Assembly: GCF_010731775.1 (NCBI RefSeq)
Contig: NZ_AP022590.1
Coordinates: 1,922,001-1,986,000, forward strand
Reading direction: 5' to 3'
Source of the DNA: Mycobacterium mantenii
GTDB taxonomy: Bacteria; Actinomycetota; Actinomycetes; Mycobacteriales; Mycobacteriaceae
DNA length: 64,000 bases
In this document: positions 26,518-36,456 of the stretch, piece after piece
Layout: each line of letters starts with the position of its first letter
Numbering within the stretch: the first letter of the stretch is position 1
The notes under the pieces: model-generated
The model's database searches: none
What the model saw: only the letters and a program-made list of their open reading frames with translations
What the model was told of the DNA's origin: nothing
Program-made: the position numbers and the translations under genes

Positions 26518-29307
26518 TTGACAACTGAGTTCGTGCGCCACGATCTGGCCACAAACCCCCACAGCACAACCGAACCCGACCGCGTTCGGGTGATCCGCGA
26601 GGGGGTGGCCTCCTACCTACCCGACATCGATCCGGAAGAGACGTCGGAGTGGCTGGAGTCCTTCGACGAACTGCTGGAGCGCTCCGGCCCGTCACGGGCG
26701 CGCTATCTGATGCTGCGATTGCTGGAACGGGCGGGCGAGCAGCGAGTCGCCCTTCCGTCGCTGACGTCAACCGACTACGTCAACACCATTCCGACCGAAC
26801 TCGAGCCGTGGTTCCCCGGCGACGAGGACGTCGAGCGGCGCTACCGGGCGTGGATCCGGTGGAACGCCGCCATCATGGTGCACCGCGCCCAGCGCCCGGG
26901 AGTTGGTGTGGGCGGCCACATTTCGACTTACGCCTCGTCGGCGGCGCTGTACGAGGTCGGCTTCAACCACTTCTTCCGCGGCAAGGCGCACCCCGGCGGC
27001 GGGGACCAGATATTCATCCAGGGCCACGCATCCCCGGGCATTTATGCGCGCGCCTTCCTGGAAGGCCGGTTGTCCGCCGACCGGATGGACGGCTTCCGGC
27101 AGGAGCACAGCCACGCCGCCGGCGGGCTGCCCTCCTACCCGCACCCGCGGCTGATGCCCGAGTTCTGGGAATTCCCCACGGTGTCGATGGGCCTGGGCCC
27201 GCTCAACGCCATCTACCAGGCGCGGTTCAACCACTACCTGCACGACCGCGGCATCAAGGACACCTCCGACCAGCACGTGTGGTGCTTCCTGGGCGACGGC
27301 GAAACGGACGAGCCGGAGAGCCGCGGACTGGCGCACGTCGCGGCGCTGGAGAGCCTGGACAACCTGACGTTCGTGGTCAACTGCAACCTGCAGCGTCTCG
27401 ACGGCCCGGTGCGCGGCAACGGCAAGATCATCCAGGAGCTGGAATCGTTCTTCCGCGGCGCCGGCTGGAACGTCATCAAGGTGGTCTGGGGCCGCGAGTG
27501 GGACGCCCTGCTGCACGCCGACCGCGACGGCGCGCTGGTGAACCTGATGAACACCACCTGCGACGGGGACTACCAGACGTACAAGGCCAACGACGGCGCG
27601 TACGTGCGCGACCACTTCTTCGGGCGCGATCCGCGGACCAAGGCACTCGTGGAGAACATGAGCGATTCCGAGATCTGGAACCTCAAGCGCGGCGGCCACG
27701 ACTATCGCAAGGTCTATGCCGCGTACCGCGCCGCCGTCGACCACAAGGGTCAGCCCACGGTGATCCTGGCCAAGACCATCAAGGGTTACTCGCTGGGTGC
27801 GCACTTCCAGGGCCGCAACGCCACCCATCAAATGAAAAAGCTTGCGTTGCAAGATCTTAAGGACTTCCGCGACGCGATCCGGATCCCGATCAGCGATGCC
27901 CAGCTGGAAGAGGACCCCTACCTGCCGCCGTACTACCACCCCGGCCCGGACGCCCCGGAGATCCGGTACATGCTCGACCGGCGCCGCACGCTGGGTGGGT
28001 TCCTGCCGGAGCGCCGAACCAAAACCAAGGCGCTGCGACTGCCCGGCCGCGACACCTACGCCGCGCTGAAGAAGGGGTCGGGAACCCAGGAGGTCGCCAC
28101 CACCATGGCGACCGTGCGGACCTTCAAAGAAGTGTTGCGGGACAAGGAAGTCGGCCCGCGCATCGTGCCGATCATTCCCGACGAGGCGCGCACCTTCGGC
28201 ATGGACTCGTGGTTCCCGTCGCTGAAGATCTACAACCGCCTCGGCCAGCTGTACACCGCAGTGGACGCCGAGCTGATGCTGGCCTATAAGGAAAGCCAAG
28301 CCGGGCACATCCTGCACGAGGGCATCAACGAGGCCGGGTCGGTGGGGTCGTTCATCGCGGCGGGCACGTCGTATGCGACGCACAACGAGCCAATGATTCC
28401 GATTTACATCTTCTATTCGATGTTCGGCTTCCAGCGCACTGGCGACGGGCTGTGGGCCGCCGCCGACCAGATGGCGCGCGGCTTCCTGCTCGGGGCCACC
28501 GCGGGGCGCACCACGCTGACGGGCGAGGGCCTTCAGCACGCCGACGGCCACTCGCTGTTACTGGCCAGCACCAACCCGGCGGTGGTCGCCTATGACCCGG
28601 CGTTCGCCTACGAGATCGCCTACATCGTGGAGAGCGGCCTGGCGCGGATGTTCGGGGAGCACCCCGAGGACGTCTACTTCTACATCACCATCTACAACGA
28701 GCCGTACGTGCAGCCGCCCGAGCCGGAGAACTTCGATCCCGAGGGCGTGCTGCGCGGCCTCTACCGCTACCACGCCGCCACCGAACAGCGGGCCAATAAG
28801 GCGCAGATCCTGGCGTCGGGGGTGGCCATGCCGTCGGCGCTGAAGGCGGCGGAAATGCTGGCCGCCGAATGGGACGTCGCCGCCGACGTGTGGTCGGTGA
28901 CGAGCTGGGGCGAGTTGAACCGCGACGGTGTGGCCGTCGACAGGGCCAGGCTGCGCCACCCGGACCGGCCCGCCGGCGTCCCGTACGTCACCCAGGCCCT
29001 CTCGGACGCGAGCGGGCCGGTGATCGCCGTCTCGGACTGGATGCGCGCGGTTCCCGAGCAGATCCGGCCCTGGGTGCCGGGCACCTTCGTCACCCTGGGC
29101 ACTGACGGGTTCGGCTTCTCCGACACCCGGCCGGCCGCCCGGCGGTACTTCAACACCGACGCCGAGTCGCAGGTGGTCGCGGTGCTGGAGGCGCTGGCGC
29201 GCGACGGGGAGATCGATCCCTCGGTGCCGGTCGCGGCGGCCCGGCAGTACAAGATCGACGACGTGCAGGCCGCCCCGGAGCAGACGTCCGATCCCGGGGT
29301 GGCCTGA
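26518..29307 (+). CDS. aceE: Pyruvate dehydrogenase E1 component
   Basis: The 929-residue homodimeric E1 decarboxylates pyruvate with thiamine diphosphate and passes the acetyl group to the E2 subunit of the pyruvate dehydrogenase complex. The ThDP motif runs from [12 protein letters not shown] to [24 protein letters not shown] and the FGFQRTGD region are also typical. The start TTG at 26518 follows CAGGAG and gives [10 protein letters not shown], which matches the M. tuberculosis start MTTDFARHDLA. Without this match the start would be missed, because the frame is open far upstream on the plus strand. It stands alone, with mabR downstream. Confidence 0.97.
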   Translation: MTTEFVRHDLATNPHSTTEPDRVRVIREGVASYLPDIDPEETSEWLESFDELLERSGPSRARYLMLRLLERAGEQRVALPSLTSTDYVNTIPTELEPWFPGDEDVERRYRAWIRWNAAIMVHRAQRPGVGVGGHISTYASSAALYEVGFNHFFRGKAHPGGGDQIFIQGHASPGIYARAFLEGRLSADRMDGFRQEHSHAAGGLPSYPHPRLMPEFWEFPTVSMGLGPLNAIYQARFNHYLHDRGIKDTSDQHVWCFLGDGETDEPESRGLAHVAALESLDNLTFVVNCNLQRLDGPVRGNGKIIQELESFFRGAGWNVIKVVWGREWDALLHADRDGALVNLMNTTCDGDYQTYKANDGAYVRDHFFGRDPRTKALVENMSDSEIWNLKRGGHDYRKVYAAYRAAVDHKGQPTVILAKTIKGYSLGAHFQGRNATHQMKKLALQDLKDFRDAIRIPISDAQLEEDPYLPPYYHPGPDAPEIRYMLDRRRTLGGFLPERRTKTKALRLPGRDTYAALKKGSGTQEVATTMATVRTFKEVLRDKEVGPRIVPIIPDEARTFGMDSWFPSLKIYNRLGQLYTAVDAELMLAYKESQAGHILHEGINEAGSVGSFIAAGTSYATHNEPMIPIYIFYSMFGFQRTGDGLWAAADQMARGFLLGATAGRTTLTGEGLQHADGHSLLLASTNPAVVAYDPAFAYEIAYIVESGLARMFGEHPEDVYFYITIYNEPYVQPPEPENFDPEGVLRGLYRYHAATEQRANKAQILASGVAMPSALKAAEMLAAEWDVAADVWSVTSWGELNRDGVAVDRARLRHPDRPAGVPYVTQALSDASGPVIAVSDWMRAVPEQIRPWVPGTFVTLGTDGFGFSDTRPAARRYFNTDAESQVVAVLEALARDGEIDPSVPVAAARQYKIDDVQAAPEQTSDPGVA

Positions 29308-29356
29308 CGCCCGGTCTCGCCCCCACACGCCGCCTACCCACCGGCGCGAACCGAGT

Positions 29357-29451
29357 GTGAACTTAGTGTCACGCTGGGTGCCGAACGTGAAGTTAGCTTC
29401 ACGCTCGCGGTCAAACGCACGGCCCGACGCACGTTCAAACGCACGGTCCGA
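29357..29451. repeat. Two small tandem repeats in the aceE-mabR gap
   Basis: First, an imperfect hairpin unit is duplicated: GTGAACTTAGTGTCACGCT at 29357-29375 and GTGAAGTTAGCTTCACGCT at 29387-29405, period 30. The second unit has the palindrome GTGAAGTTAGCTTCAC-like core. Second, TCAAACGCACGGCCCGA at 29411-29427 recurs at 29435-29451 with one change, period 24. They lie after the aceE stop and may serve as a terminator. Confidence 0.8.
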
Positions 29452-29533
29452 GCGCGCCCGGCTTGAGGACTTCTTAAGAACGCCACGCGCGCCTTTGGAA
29501 GAAACTTCTAGAAAAAGCGCGTAGGTTTTAGGG

Positions 29534-30856
29534 GTGAATGACAACCCCTTCGCCGGTCCGTTCGCCAAGCAGCCCCGCTCGCCGCTGGAGCTGTTGGACA
29601 CGGTGCCGGAGTCCGTACTGCGGCGGTTGAAGCAGTACTCCGGCCGGCTGGCGACCGAAGCGGTCTCGGTCATGGGCGATCGGTTGCCGTTCTTCGCCGA
29701 GCTGGAAGCCTCGCAGCGGGCCACCATGGCGTTGGTGGTGCAGACGGCCATCAACAACTTCGCCGAGTGGATGCAAGACCCGCACAGCGACGTCAGCCAC
29801 ACCGCGCAGGCCTTCGAACTGGTGCCCCAGGACCTCGCCCGCCGGATCGCGCTGCGGCACAGCGTCGACATGGCGCGGGTGACCATGGACTTCTTCGAGG
29901 AAGTCGTCCCGCTGTTGGCCCGCTCCGAAGAGCAGCTCACAGCGCTGACGGTGGGCATCCTGAAGTACAGCCGGGACCTGGCGTTCACCGCCGCCACCGC
30001 CTACGCGAACGCGGCCGAGGCGCGCGGGACCTGGGACAGCCGAATGGAGGCCAGCGTCGTCGACGCGGTGGTCCGCGGCGACACCGGCCCCGAACTGCTG
30101 TCCCGCGCCGCGGCGCTGAACTGGGACACCACGGCCCCGGCGACGGTCGTGGTCGGCACCCCGGCGCCCGGACGCGACGGGTCGACCGGCCCCGACGACA
30201 GCGAGCGGGCGAGTCAGCACGTCCGCGATATCGCCGCCCAGCACGGGCGCGCGGCGCTCACCGACGTGCACGGCACCTGGCTGGTCGCGATCGTGTCCGG
30301 CCAACTGTCGCCAACCGACAAATTCCTGGGCGATCTGATGGCGGCGTTCGCCGATGGCCCGGTGGTCGTCGGGCCCACCGCTCCCATGCTGACGGCCGCC
30401 TACCACAGCGCCAGCGAGGCCATCTCCGGCATGAACGCCGTCGGCGGCTGGCGCGGGGCGCCACGTCCCGTGTCGGCCCGCGAACTGCTGCCCGAACGCG
30501 CCCTGATGGGCGACGCGTCAGCGATCGTGGCACTGCACACCGACGTCATGGGCCCGTTGGCAGACGCGGGGCCGACGCTGATCGAGACCCTTGACGCCTA
30601 CTTAGATTGTGGCGGCGCTATTGAGGCTTGTGCCAGAAAGTTGTTCGTTCATCCAAACACCGTCCGCTACCGACTCAAGCGGATCACCGACTTCACCGGC
30701 CGCGATCCCATGCAGCCGCGTGATGCATATGTGCTGCGAGTGGCGGCGACGGTGGGGCAGCTCAACTACCCGACCCATCCCTCTAGCGCTACCAGTAATG
30801 CGATGCCCGCGGTTCCGTTGCCGGTCAAAGGGGCTGTTGTCGGACAAACCGGATGA
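29534..30856 (+). CDS. mabR: MabR-type transcriptional regulator of the FAS-II operon
   Basis: The 440-residue protein has a long N-terminal helical sensor part (LLDTVPESVLRRLKQYSG ... ATMALVVQTAINNFAEWM), a middle GGDEF-like/CdaR region and a C-terminal PucR-type HTH (ALDTLDAY-like block: TLDAYLDCGGAIEACARKLF, then VHPNTVRYRLKRI). The M. tuberculosis protein is an essential regulator of fabD-acpM-kasA-kasB and responds to long-chain acyl-CoA. The start GTG 29534 follows GGGG. The gene lies directly upstream of the operon it would control, with an operator-like inverted repeat between. Confidence 0.93.
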   Translation: MNDNPFAGPFAKQPRSPLELLDTVPESVLRRLKQYSGRLATEAVSVMGDRLPFFAELEASQRATMALVVQTAINNFAEWMQDPHSDVSHTAQAFELVPQDLARRIALRHSVDMARVTMDFFEEVVPLLARSEEQLTALTVGILKYSRDLAFTAATAYANAAEARGTWDSRMEASVVDAVVRGDTGPELLSRAAALNWDTTAPATVVVGTPAPGRDGSTGPDDSERASQHVRDIAAQHGRAALTDVHGTWLVAIVSGQLSPTDKFLGDLMAAFADGPVVVGPTAPMLTAAYHSASEAISGMNAVGGWRGAPRPVSARELLPERALMGDASAIVALHTDVMGPLADAGPTLIETLDAYLDCGGAIEACARKLFVHPNTVRYRLKRITDFTGRDPMQPRDAYVLRVAATVGQLNYPTHPSSATSNAMPAVPLPVKGAVVGQTG

Positions 30857-30912
30857 TAGTGACCCAGGCAACAGATCGCGGGGCGATATCAAACCCGTAG
30901 CTTACCGAGCTG

Positions 30913-30933
30913 TTTTGTAGGGACTACACAAAA
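30913..30933. promoter_or_regulatory. MabR-type operator in the FAS-II promoter
   Basis: The sequence shows a perfect inverted repeat, TTTTGT-N9-ACAAAA, 67 bp before fabD. MabR is known to bind an inverted repeat upstream of fabD. A CATAAT at 30949-30954 could be the -10 element; the -35 would then overlap the right half-site, as expected for MabR control of this promoter. Confidence 0.72.
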
Positions 30934-30999
30934 ACCTAAGACGAGGTTCATAATCTGTTACACCCGCCAAAACCGTTTCCACAGTGTTCTCTTAAACAC

Positions 31000-31908
31000 G
31001 TGATTGCATTGCTTGCGCCCGGACAGGGTTCGCAGACCGAGGGGATGCTCTCGCCATGGCTGGAGCTCCCCGGCGCCGCTGACCAGTTGGCGCTGTGGTC
31101 CAAGGCCAGCGGCCTCGATCTTGTGCGCCTGGGCACCACCGCATCGACCGAAGAGATCACCGACACCGCGGTCACCCAGCCGCTGGTCGTGGCCGCCACG
31201 CTGCTGGCCCACCAGGAGCTGACCCAGCGCGGCCTGCTGTCGGACACCGAGCTGGTCGTCGCCGGCCACTCCGTCGGGGAGATCGCCGCCTATGCGATCG
31301 CCGGCGTCATCGCCGCCGACGACGCCGTCGCGCTGGCCGCCACCCGCGGCGCCGAGATGGCCAAGGCGTGCGCCATCGAGCCCACCGGCATGTCCGCGGT
31401 CCTCGGTGGCGACGAGGCCGAGGTGCTGGCCCGGCTCGACCAGCTCGACCTGTTCCCGGCCAACCGCAACGCCGCCGGGCAGATCGTTGCCGCGGGCGCG
31501 CTGACCGCGCTGGAGAAGCTGGCCGAAGACCCGCCGGAGAAGGCCCGGGTGCGCGCCCTCGGGGTGGCCGGGGCGTTCCACACCAAATACATGGCGTCGG
31601 CGCTCGACGGCTACGCAGCGGCGGCGGCCGCCGTTCAGACGTCCGAGCCCACCGCCACGCTGCTGTCGAACCGCGACGGCAAGCCGGTCGCCTCGGCGGC
31701 CGCGGCGATGGAGGCGCTGGTCACTCAGCTGACCCAGCCGGTCCGTTGGGACCTGTGCACCGCGACGCTGCGTGACCTGGAAATCACTGCGGCCGTGGAG
31801 TTCCCGCCCGCGGGCACTCTCACCGGTATCGCCAAACGAGAACTTCGGGGGATCACGGCTCGTGCCGTCAAGTCGCCCGCAGACCTGGACGCTTTGGCCG
31901 AGCTCTAA
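31000..31908 (+). CDS. fabD: Malonyl-CoA:ACP transacylase
   Basis: The 302-residue FabD loads malonyl groups from malonyl-CoA onto AcpM to feed FAS-II. Motifs: GQGSQTEGM, the nucleophile Ser91 in AGHSVGE, the Arg in the RGAEMAKA block, and the catalytic His in AFHTKYM. It starts at GTG 31000. It opens the five-gene operon fabD-acpM-kasA-kasB-accD6 that elongates meromycolic chains. Confidence 0.97.
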   Translation: MIALLAPGQGSQTEGMLSPWLELPGAADQLALWSKASGLDLVRLGTTASTEEITDTAVTQPLVVAATLLAHQELTQRGLLSDTELVVAGHSVGEIAAYAIAGVIAADDAVALAATRGAEMAKACAIEPTGMSAVLGGDEAEVLARLDQLDLFPANRNAAGQIVAAGALTALEKLAEDPPEKARVRALGVAGAFHTKYMASALDGYAAAAAAVQTSEPTATLLSNRDGKPVASAAAAMEALVTQLTQPVRWDLCTATLRDLEITAAVEFPPAGTLTGIAKRELRGITARAVKSPADLDALAEL

Positions 31909-31995
31909 AGCCAGCTCGACCAGTTGCACAACCAGTACAACCGCATAGCACGTCAATTCGACTAACACACAACACATTACGAAGGGAAGCACGCT

Positions 31996-32343
31996 GTGGC
32001 TGTCAGCCAGGAAGAAATCATCGCCGGTATCGCCGAGATCATCGAAGAGGTAACCGGTATCGAGCCCTCCGAGGTCACCCCGGAGAAGTCCTTCGTCGAC
32101 GACCTGGACATCGACTCGCTGTCGATGGTCGAGATCGCCGTTCAGACCGAGGACAAGTACGGCGTCAAGATCCCGGACGAGGACCTCGCTGGTCTGCGTA
32201 CCGTCGGTGACGTCGTCTCCTACATCCAGAAGCTCGAGGAAGAGAACCCCGAAGCTGCCGAGGCGCTGCGCGCCAAGCTGGAGACCGAGAACCCCGACGC
32301 GGTCGCCAACGTCAAGTCGAGGCTGGAAGCGGACAGCAAGTGA
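31996..32343 (+). CDS. acpM: Meromycolate extension acyl carrier protein
   Basis: The 115-residue AcpM has the 4'-phosphopantetheine serine at Ser41 in [13 protein letters not shown]. Compared with the ~80-residue AcpP of other bacteria it has the mycobacterial C-terminal extension of about 35 acidic residues ([16 protein letters not shown]). It carries the growing chain between FabD, KasA, KasB and the reductive enzymes. The start is GTG with AAGGGA upstream at 31981-31986. Its stop overlaps the GTG of kasA as GTGA. Confidence 0.97.
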   Translation: MAVSQEEIIAGIAEIIEEVTGIEPSEVTPEKSFVDDLDIDSLSMVEIAVQTEDKYGVKIPDEDLAGLRTVGDVVSYIQKLEEENPEAAEALRAKLETENPDAVANVKSRLEADSK

Positions 32344-33590
32344 GCAAGCCTTCCACTGCTAATGGCGGTTACCCCAACGTTGTGGTAACCGCCGTCACGG
32401 CGACGACATCGATCGCGCCGGACATCGAGAGCACGTGGAAGGGTTTGTTGGCCGGCGAAAGCGGCATCCACGTCCTTGAAGACGAGTTCGTCAGCAAATG
32501 GGACCTGCCCGTCAAGATCGGCGGTCACCTCAGGGAGCCCATCGACGAACACATGAGCCGACTGGACATGCGGCGCATGTCGTACGTCCAGCGGTTGGCC
32601 AAGGTGTTGAGCGGTCAGCTGTGGGAGTCCGCCGGCAGTCCGGAGGTCGACCCCGACCGGTTCTCGGTCGTGGTCGGCACCGGGCTCGGCGGCGCTGAGA
32701 GGATCGTTGAGACCTACGACCTGATGAACGAGGGCGGCCCCCGCAAGGTGTCGCCGCTCGCCGTTCAGATGATCATGCCCAACGGCGCCGCGGCGGTGGT
32801 GGGCCTGCAGCTCGGCGCCCGCGCCGGGGTCATCACCCCGGTCTCGGCCTGTTCGTCGGGTTCTGAGGCGATCGCGCACGCGTGGCGTCAGATCGTCATG
32901 GGCGACGCCGATTTCGCCGTCTGCGGCGGTGTCGAGGGTCCCATCGAGGCGCTGCCGATCGCGGCGTTCTCGATGATGCGGGCCATGTCGACGCGCAACG
33001 ATGAGCCTGAGCGCGCATCGCGGCCGTTCGACAAGGACCGCGACGGCTTCGTGTTCGGTGAGGCCGGTGCGATGATGATCATCGAGACCGAGGAGCACGC
33101 CAAGGCCCGCGGCGCCAAACCACTGGCCCGGTTGATGGGTGCAGGCATCACCTCGGACGCGTTCCACATGGTGGCGCCGGCGGCGGACGGCGTGCGCGCC
33201 GGCCGCGCAATGACCCGATCGCTGGAGCTGGCGGGGTTGTCCCCCAAGGACGTTGACCACGTCAACGCCCACGGCACCGCGACGCCGATCGGTGACACCG
33301 CCGAGGCCAACGCCATTCGCGTCGCCGGTTGCCAAGGGGCGGCGGTGTACGCGCCGAAGTCGGCCCTGGGGCACTCGATTGGTGCGGTCGGGGCGCTGGA
33401 ATCTGTTCTTACGGTATTGAGCCTTCGGGATGGCGTGATACCGCCGACGCTGAACTACGAAACCCCCGATCCGGAGATCGATTTGGACGTTGTCGCGGGC
33501 GAACCCCGCTACGGCGACTTCCGTTATGCGATCAACAACTCGTTCGGGTTCGGTGGCCACAACGTGGCACTTGCCTTCGGGCGCTACTGA
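32340..33590 (+). CDS. kasA: 3-oxoacyl-ACP synthase KasA (FAS-II)
   Basis: The 416-residue beta-ketoacyl-ACP synthase condenses malonyl-AcpM with the acyl chain. The triad is Cys171 in VSACSSGSE, His in NAHGTATP and His in [10 protein letters not shown], with a conserved Lys (APKSALG). It elongates the first part of the meromycolate chain and is the target of thiolactomycin. The GTG start overlaps acpM. It shares about two-thirds of its sequence with the following kasB. Confidence 0.97.
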   Translation: MSKPSTANGGYPNVVVTAVTATTSIAPDIESTWKGLLAGESGIHVLEDEFVSKWDLPVKIGGHLREPIDEHMSRLDMRRMSYVQRLAKVLSGQLWESAGSPEVDPDRFSVVVGTGLGGAERIVETYDLMNEGGPRKVSPLAVQMIMPNGAAAVVGLQLGARAGVITPVSACSSGSEAIAHAWRQIVMGDADFAVCGGVEGPIEALPIAAFSMMRAMSTRNDEPERASRPFDKDRDGFVFGEAGAMMIIETEEHAKARGAKPLARLMGAGITSDAFHMVAPAADGVRAGRAMTRSLELAGLSPKDVDHVNAHGTATPIGDTAEANAIRVAGCQGAAVYAPKSALGHSIGAVGALESVLTVLSLRDGVIPPTLNYETPDPEIDLDVVAGEPRYGDFRYAINNSFGFGGHNVALAFGRY

Positions 33591-33670
33591 GTGCGGCGTC
33601 CGGCGACGACGCGGGCCGCGGAGGCCCGAGGAGGAGCCGGACAATTACGGAAGGAACGTTCGCAAGACCC

Positions 33671-34924
33671 ATGACAGAGCTGGTTACCGGGAAAACACTC
33701 CCGAATGTGGTCGTCACTGGCGTTGCCATGACGACCGCGCTGGCAACTGACGCCGAAAACACCTGGAAGCTGTTGCTGGACAAGCAAAGTGGTATCCGCA
33801 AGCTCGAGGATCCGTTCGTCGAGGAGTTCGACCTGCCGGTGCGCATCGGCGGGCATCTGCTGGAGGAGTTCGACAGCCAGCTGACCCGCGTCGAGCTGCG
33901 CCGAACGGGTTACCTGCAGCGGATGTCGACGGTATTGGGCCGGCGGGTGTGGGAGAACGCGGGTTCGCCCGACGTCGACACCGCCCGCTTGATGGTCTCG
34001 ATCGGTACCGGCTTGGGCTCGTCGGAGGAGATGGTCTTCAGCTACGACGACATGCGCGCTCGTGGGATGAAGGCCGTCTCCCCGCTTGGGGTGCAGAAGT
34101 ACATGCCGAACGGCGCGTCTGCGGCGGTGGGCCTGGAACGGCAGGCAAAGGCCGGGGTCCTCACCCCCGTCTCGGCGTGCGCGTCGGGATCCGAGGGCAT
34201 CGCGCAGGCCTGGCGCAACATCGTGTTCGGCGAGGCCGACATCGCCATCTGCGGTGGCGTCGAGACCCGGATCGAGGCGGTGCCGATCGCGGCGTTCGCC
34301 CAGATGCGCATCGTGATGTCGACCAAGAACGACGACCCGGTGGGCGCGTGCCGCCCGTTCGACCGCGACCGCACCGGGTTCGTGTTCGGCGAGGCCGGCG
34401 CGCTGATGGTCATCGAGACCGAGGAACACGCCAAGGCCCGCGGCGCCAACATCCTGGCCCGCATCATGGGCGCCAGCATCACCTCCGACGGCTACCACAT
34501 GGTCGCCCCGGACCCCAACGGCGAACGCGCCGGGCACGCGATGAGCCGCGCCATCCAGCTCGCCGGGCTCAGCCCCTCGGACATCCACCACGTCAACGCC
34601 CACGCCACCGGCACCTCGGTCGGTGACGCCGCCGAGGGCAGAGCCATCAACAACGCACTGGGCGCCAACAAGCCGGCGGTCTACGCCCCCAAAGCCGCCC
34701 TGGGCCACTCGGTGGGTGCGGTCGGCGCCGTGGAATCCATCCTGACCGTGCTCGCGCTGCGCGACCAGGTGGTCCCACCCACGCTCAACCTGGAAAACCT
34801 CGACCCCGAGATCGACCTGGACGTGGTGGCAGGCAAGCCACGGCCGGGCAACTACGAGTACGCGATCAACAACTCGTTCGGATTCGGCGGACACAACGTG
34901 GCCATCGCCTTCGGGCGGTACTAA
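33671..34924 (+). CDS. kasB: 3-oxoacyl-ACP synthase KasB (FAS-II)
   Basis: The 417-residue paralogue of KasA completes meromycolate chains to full length; in M. tuberculosis its loss shortens mycolates and removes acid-fastness. The catalytic set is Cys170 in VSACASGSE, His in NAHATGTS, and His in [10 protein letters not shown]. The ATG at 33671 ([17 protein letters not shown]) is used although the frame is open upstream; it follows kasA by 80 nt and AAGGAA at 33650-33655 is farther up than usual. Confidence 0.96.
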   Translation: MTELVTGKTLPNVVVTGVAMTTALATDAENTWKLLLDKQSGIRKLEDPFVEEFDLPVRIGGHLLEEFDSQLTRVELRRTGYLQRMSTVLGRRVWENAGSPDVDTARLMVSIGTGLGSSEEMVFSYDDMRARGMKAVSPLGVQKYMPNGASAAVGLERQAKAGVLTPVSACASGSEGIAQAWRNIVFGEADIAICGGVETRIEAVPIAAFAQMRIVMSTKNDDPVGACRPFDRDRTGFVFGEAGALMVIETEEHAKARGANILARIMGASITSDGYHMVAPDPNGERAGHAMSRAIQLAGLSPSDIHHVNAHATGTSVGDAAEGRAINNALGANKPAVYAPKAALGHSVGAVGAVESILTVLALRDQVVPPTLNLENLDPEIDLDVVAGKPRPGNYEYAINNSFGFGGHNVAIAFGRY

Positions 34925-34958
34925 ACCCGAGCAACACCGGAATATCAGGAGACCTGCG

Positions 34959-36380
34959 ATGACTATCACGGCCCCCGAGACGGTTGGCGAGTCGCTCGAC
35001 CCGCGCGACCCGCTGTTGCGCTTGAGCTATTTCTTCGACGACGACACCGTCGAGCTGCTGCACGAGCGCGATCGCTCCGGTGTGCTTGCCGCCGCGGGGA
35101 CCGTGAATGGTGTGCGCACCATCGCGTTCTGCACCGACGGCACCGTGATGGGCGGCGCGATGGGCATCGAGGGCTGCACGCACATCGTCAACGCCTACGA
35201 CACCGCCATCGAGGAGCAGAGCCCGATCGTGGGTATCTGGCACTCCGGCGGTGCCCGGCTGGCCGAGGGTGTGAAGGCTCTCCACGCGGTGGGTTTGGTC
35301 TTCGAGGCGATGATCCGGGCGTCTGGCTACATCCCGCAGATCTCGGTCGTCGTCGGCTTCGCGGCCGGCGGTGCCGCCTACGGGCCGGCCCTGACCGACG
35401 TCATCGTGATGGCCCCGGAGAGCCGGGTGTTCGTCACCGGGCCCGACGTGGTGCGCAGCGTCACCGGCGAGGACGTGGACATGCGCTCGCTCGGTGGCCC
35501 GGAGACGCACCACAAGAAGTCCGGGGTATGCCACATCGTCGCCGACGATGAGCTCGACGCCTACGCGCGTGGTCGCCGGTTGGTCGGGTTGTTCTGCCAG
35601 CAAGGACATTTCGACCGCAACAAGGCCGAGGCCGGTGACACCGACATCCACGCGCTGCTGCCTGAATCGGCACGGCGGGCCTACGACGTGCGTCCGATCG
35701 TGACCGCGATCCTCGACGACGAGACGCCGTTCGACGAATTCCAGGCCAACTGGGCGCCGTCGATGGTCATCGGGTTGGGCCGGCTGTCCGGCCGCACGGT
35801 CGGCGTGCTGGCCAACAACCCGTTGCGTCTGGGCGGTTGCCTGAACTCCGAAAGCGCCGAGAAGGCAGCACGTTTCGTGCGTCTCTGCGACGCCTTCGGC
35901 ATTCCGCTGGTGGTGGTCGTCGACGTGCCCGGCTACCTGCCCGGCGTCGACCAGGAGTGGGGCGGGGTGGTACGTCGCGGCGCCAAACTGCTGCACGCGT
36001 TCGGCGAGTGCACGGTTCCGCGCGTCACGCTGGTCACCCGAAAGACCTACGGCGGGGCCTACATTGCGATGAACTCGCGGTCGCTGAACGCCACCAAGGT
36101 GTACGCGTGGCCGGACGCCGAGGTGGCGGTGATGGGCGCCAAGGCCGCCGTCGGCATTCTGCACAAGAAGAAGCTGGCCGCCGCGGCCGATCACGAGCGC
36201 GAGGCACTGCACGACCAGCTGGCCGCCGAGCACGAGCGGATCGCCGGCGGCGTGGACAGCGCCATCGAGATCGGCGTGGTCGACGAAAAGATCGACCCGT
36301 CGCACACCCGCAGCAAGCTCACCGAGGCGCTGGCCCAGGCGCCCGCGCGCCGCGGCCGCCACAAGAACATCCCGCTGTAA
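34959..36380 (+). CDS. accD6: Acyl-CoA carboxyltransferase beta subunit AccD6
   Basis: The 473-residue carboxyltransferase makes malonyl-CoA for FAS-I/FAS-II in complex with the biotinylated AccA3 subunit. It has the paired crotonase-type halves: GIEGCTHIVNAYDTAIEEQ and GIWHSGGARLAEG in the first, VVVVDVPGYLPGVDQEWGGV and MGAKAAVGILH in the second. Oxyanion-hole Gly pairs lie in GFAAGGAAYGPALTD and RKTYGGAYIAMNS. ATG 34959 is preceded by AGGAGA. It ends the fabD operon and meets the FAD monooxygenase gene convergently. Confidence 0.97.
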   Translation: MTITAPETVGESLDPRDPLLRLSYFFDDDTVELLHERDRSGVLAAAGTVNGVRTIAFCTDGTVMGGAMGIEGCTHIVNAYDTAIEEQSPIVGIWHSGGARLAEGVKALHAVGLVFEAMIRASGYIPQISVVVGFAAGGAAYGPALTDVIVMAPESRVFVTGPDVVRSVTGEDVDMRSLGGPETHHKKSGVCHIVADDELDAYARGRRLVGLFCQQGHFDRNKAEAGDTDIHALLPESARRAYDVRPIVTAILDDETPFDEFQANWAPSMVIGLGRLSGRTVGVLANNPLRLGGCLNSESAEKAARFVRLCDAFGIPLVVVVDVPGYLPGVDQEWGGVVRRGAKLLHAFGECTVPRVTLVTRKTYGGAYIAMNSRSLNATKVYAWPDAEVAVMGAKAAVGILHKKKLAAAADHEREALHDQLAAEHERIAGGVDSAIEIGVVDEKIDPSHTRSKLTEALAQAPARRGRHKNIPL

Positions 36381-36398
36381 TTTCTCGGGCCCTTTTTC

Positions 36399-36456
36399 GC
36401 GAGCGTAAGCCCACTGCGAAAAACCGCATCGAAAATCGCAGTCCTCTTACGCTCGC
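36399..36456. repeat. Inverted repeat with 20-nt arms (dispersed intergenic element, copy 2)
   Basis: Arms GCGAGCGTAAGCCCACTGCG at 36399-36418 and 36437-36456 pair with about three mismatches around an 18-nt loop. The left arm differs from the copy at 22832 in one base. The right arm includes the last codons and stop of the convergent monooxygenase. Its place between two convergent genes suits a two-way terminator. Confidence 0.85.

Noticed and set aside
26767..28551. A 594-codon minus-strand frame inside aceE.
   Set aside because: Antisense artefact of the highly conserved aceE frame; no family motif.
33584..36362. Large minus-strand frames over kasB and accD6.
   Set aside because: The plus-strand genes are unmistakable, and the reverse frames have no motif or ribosome site.
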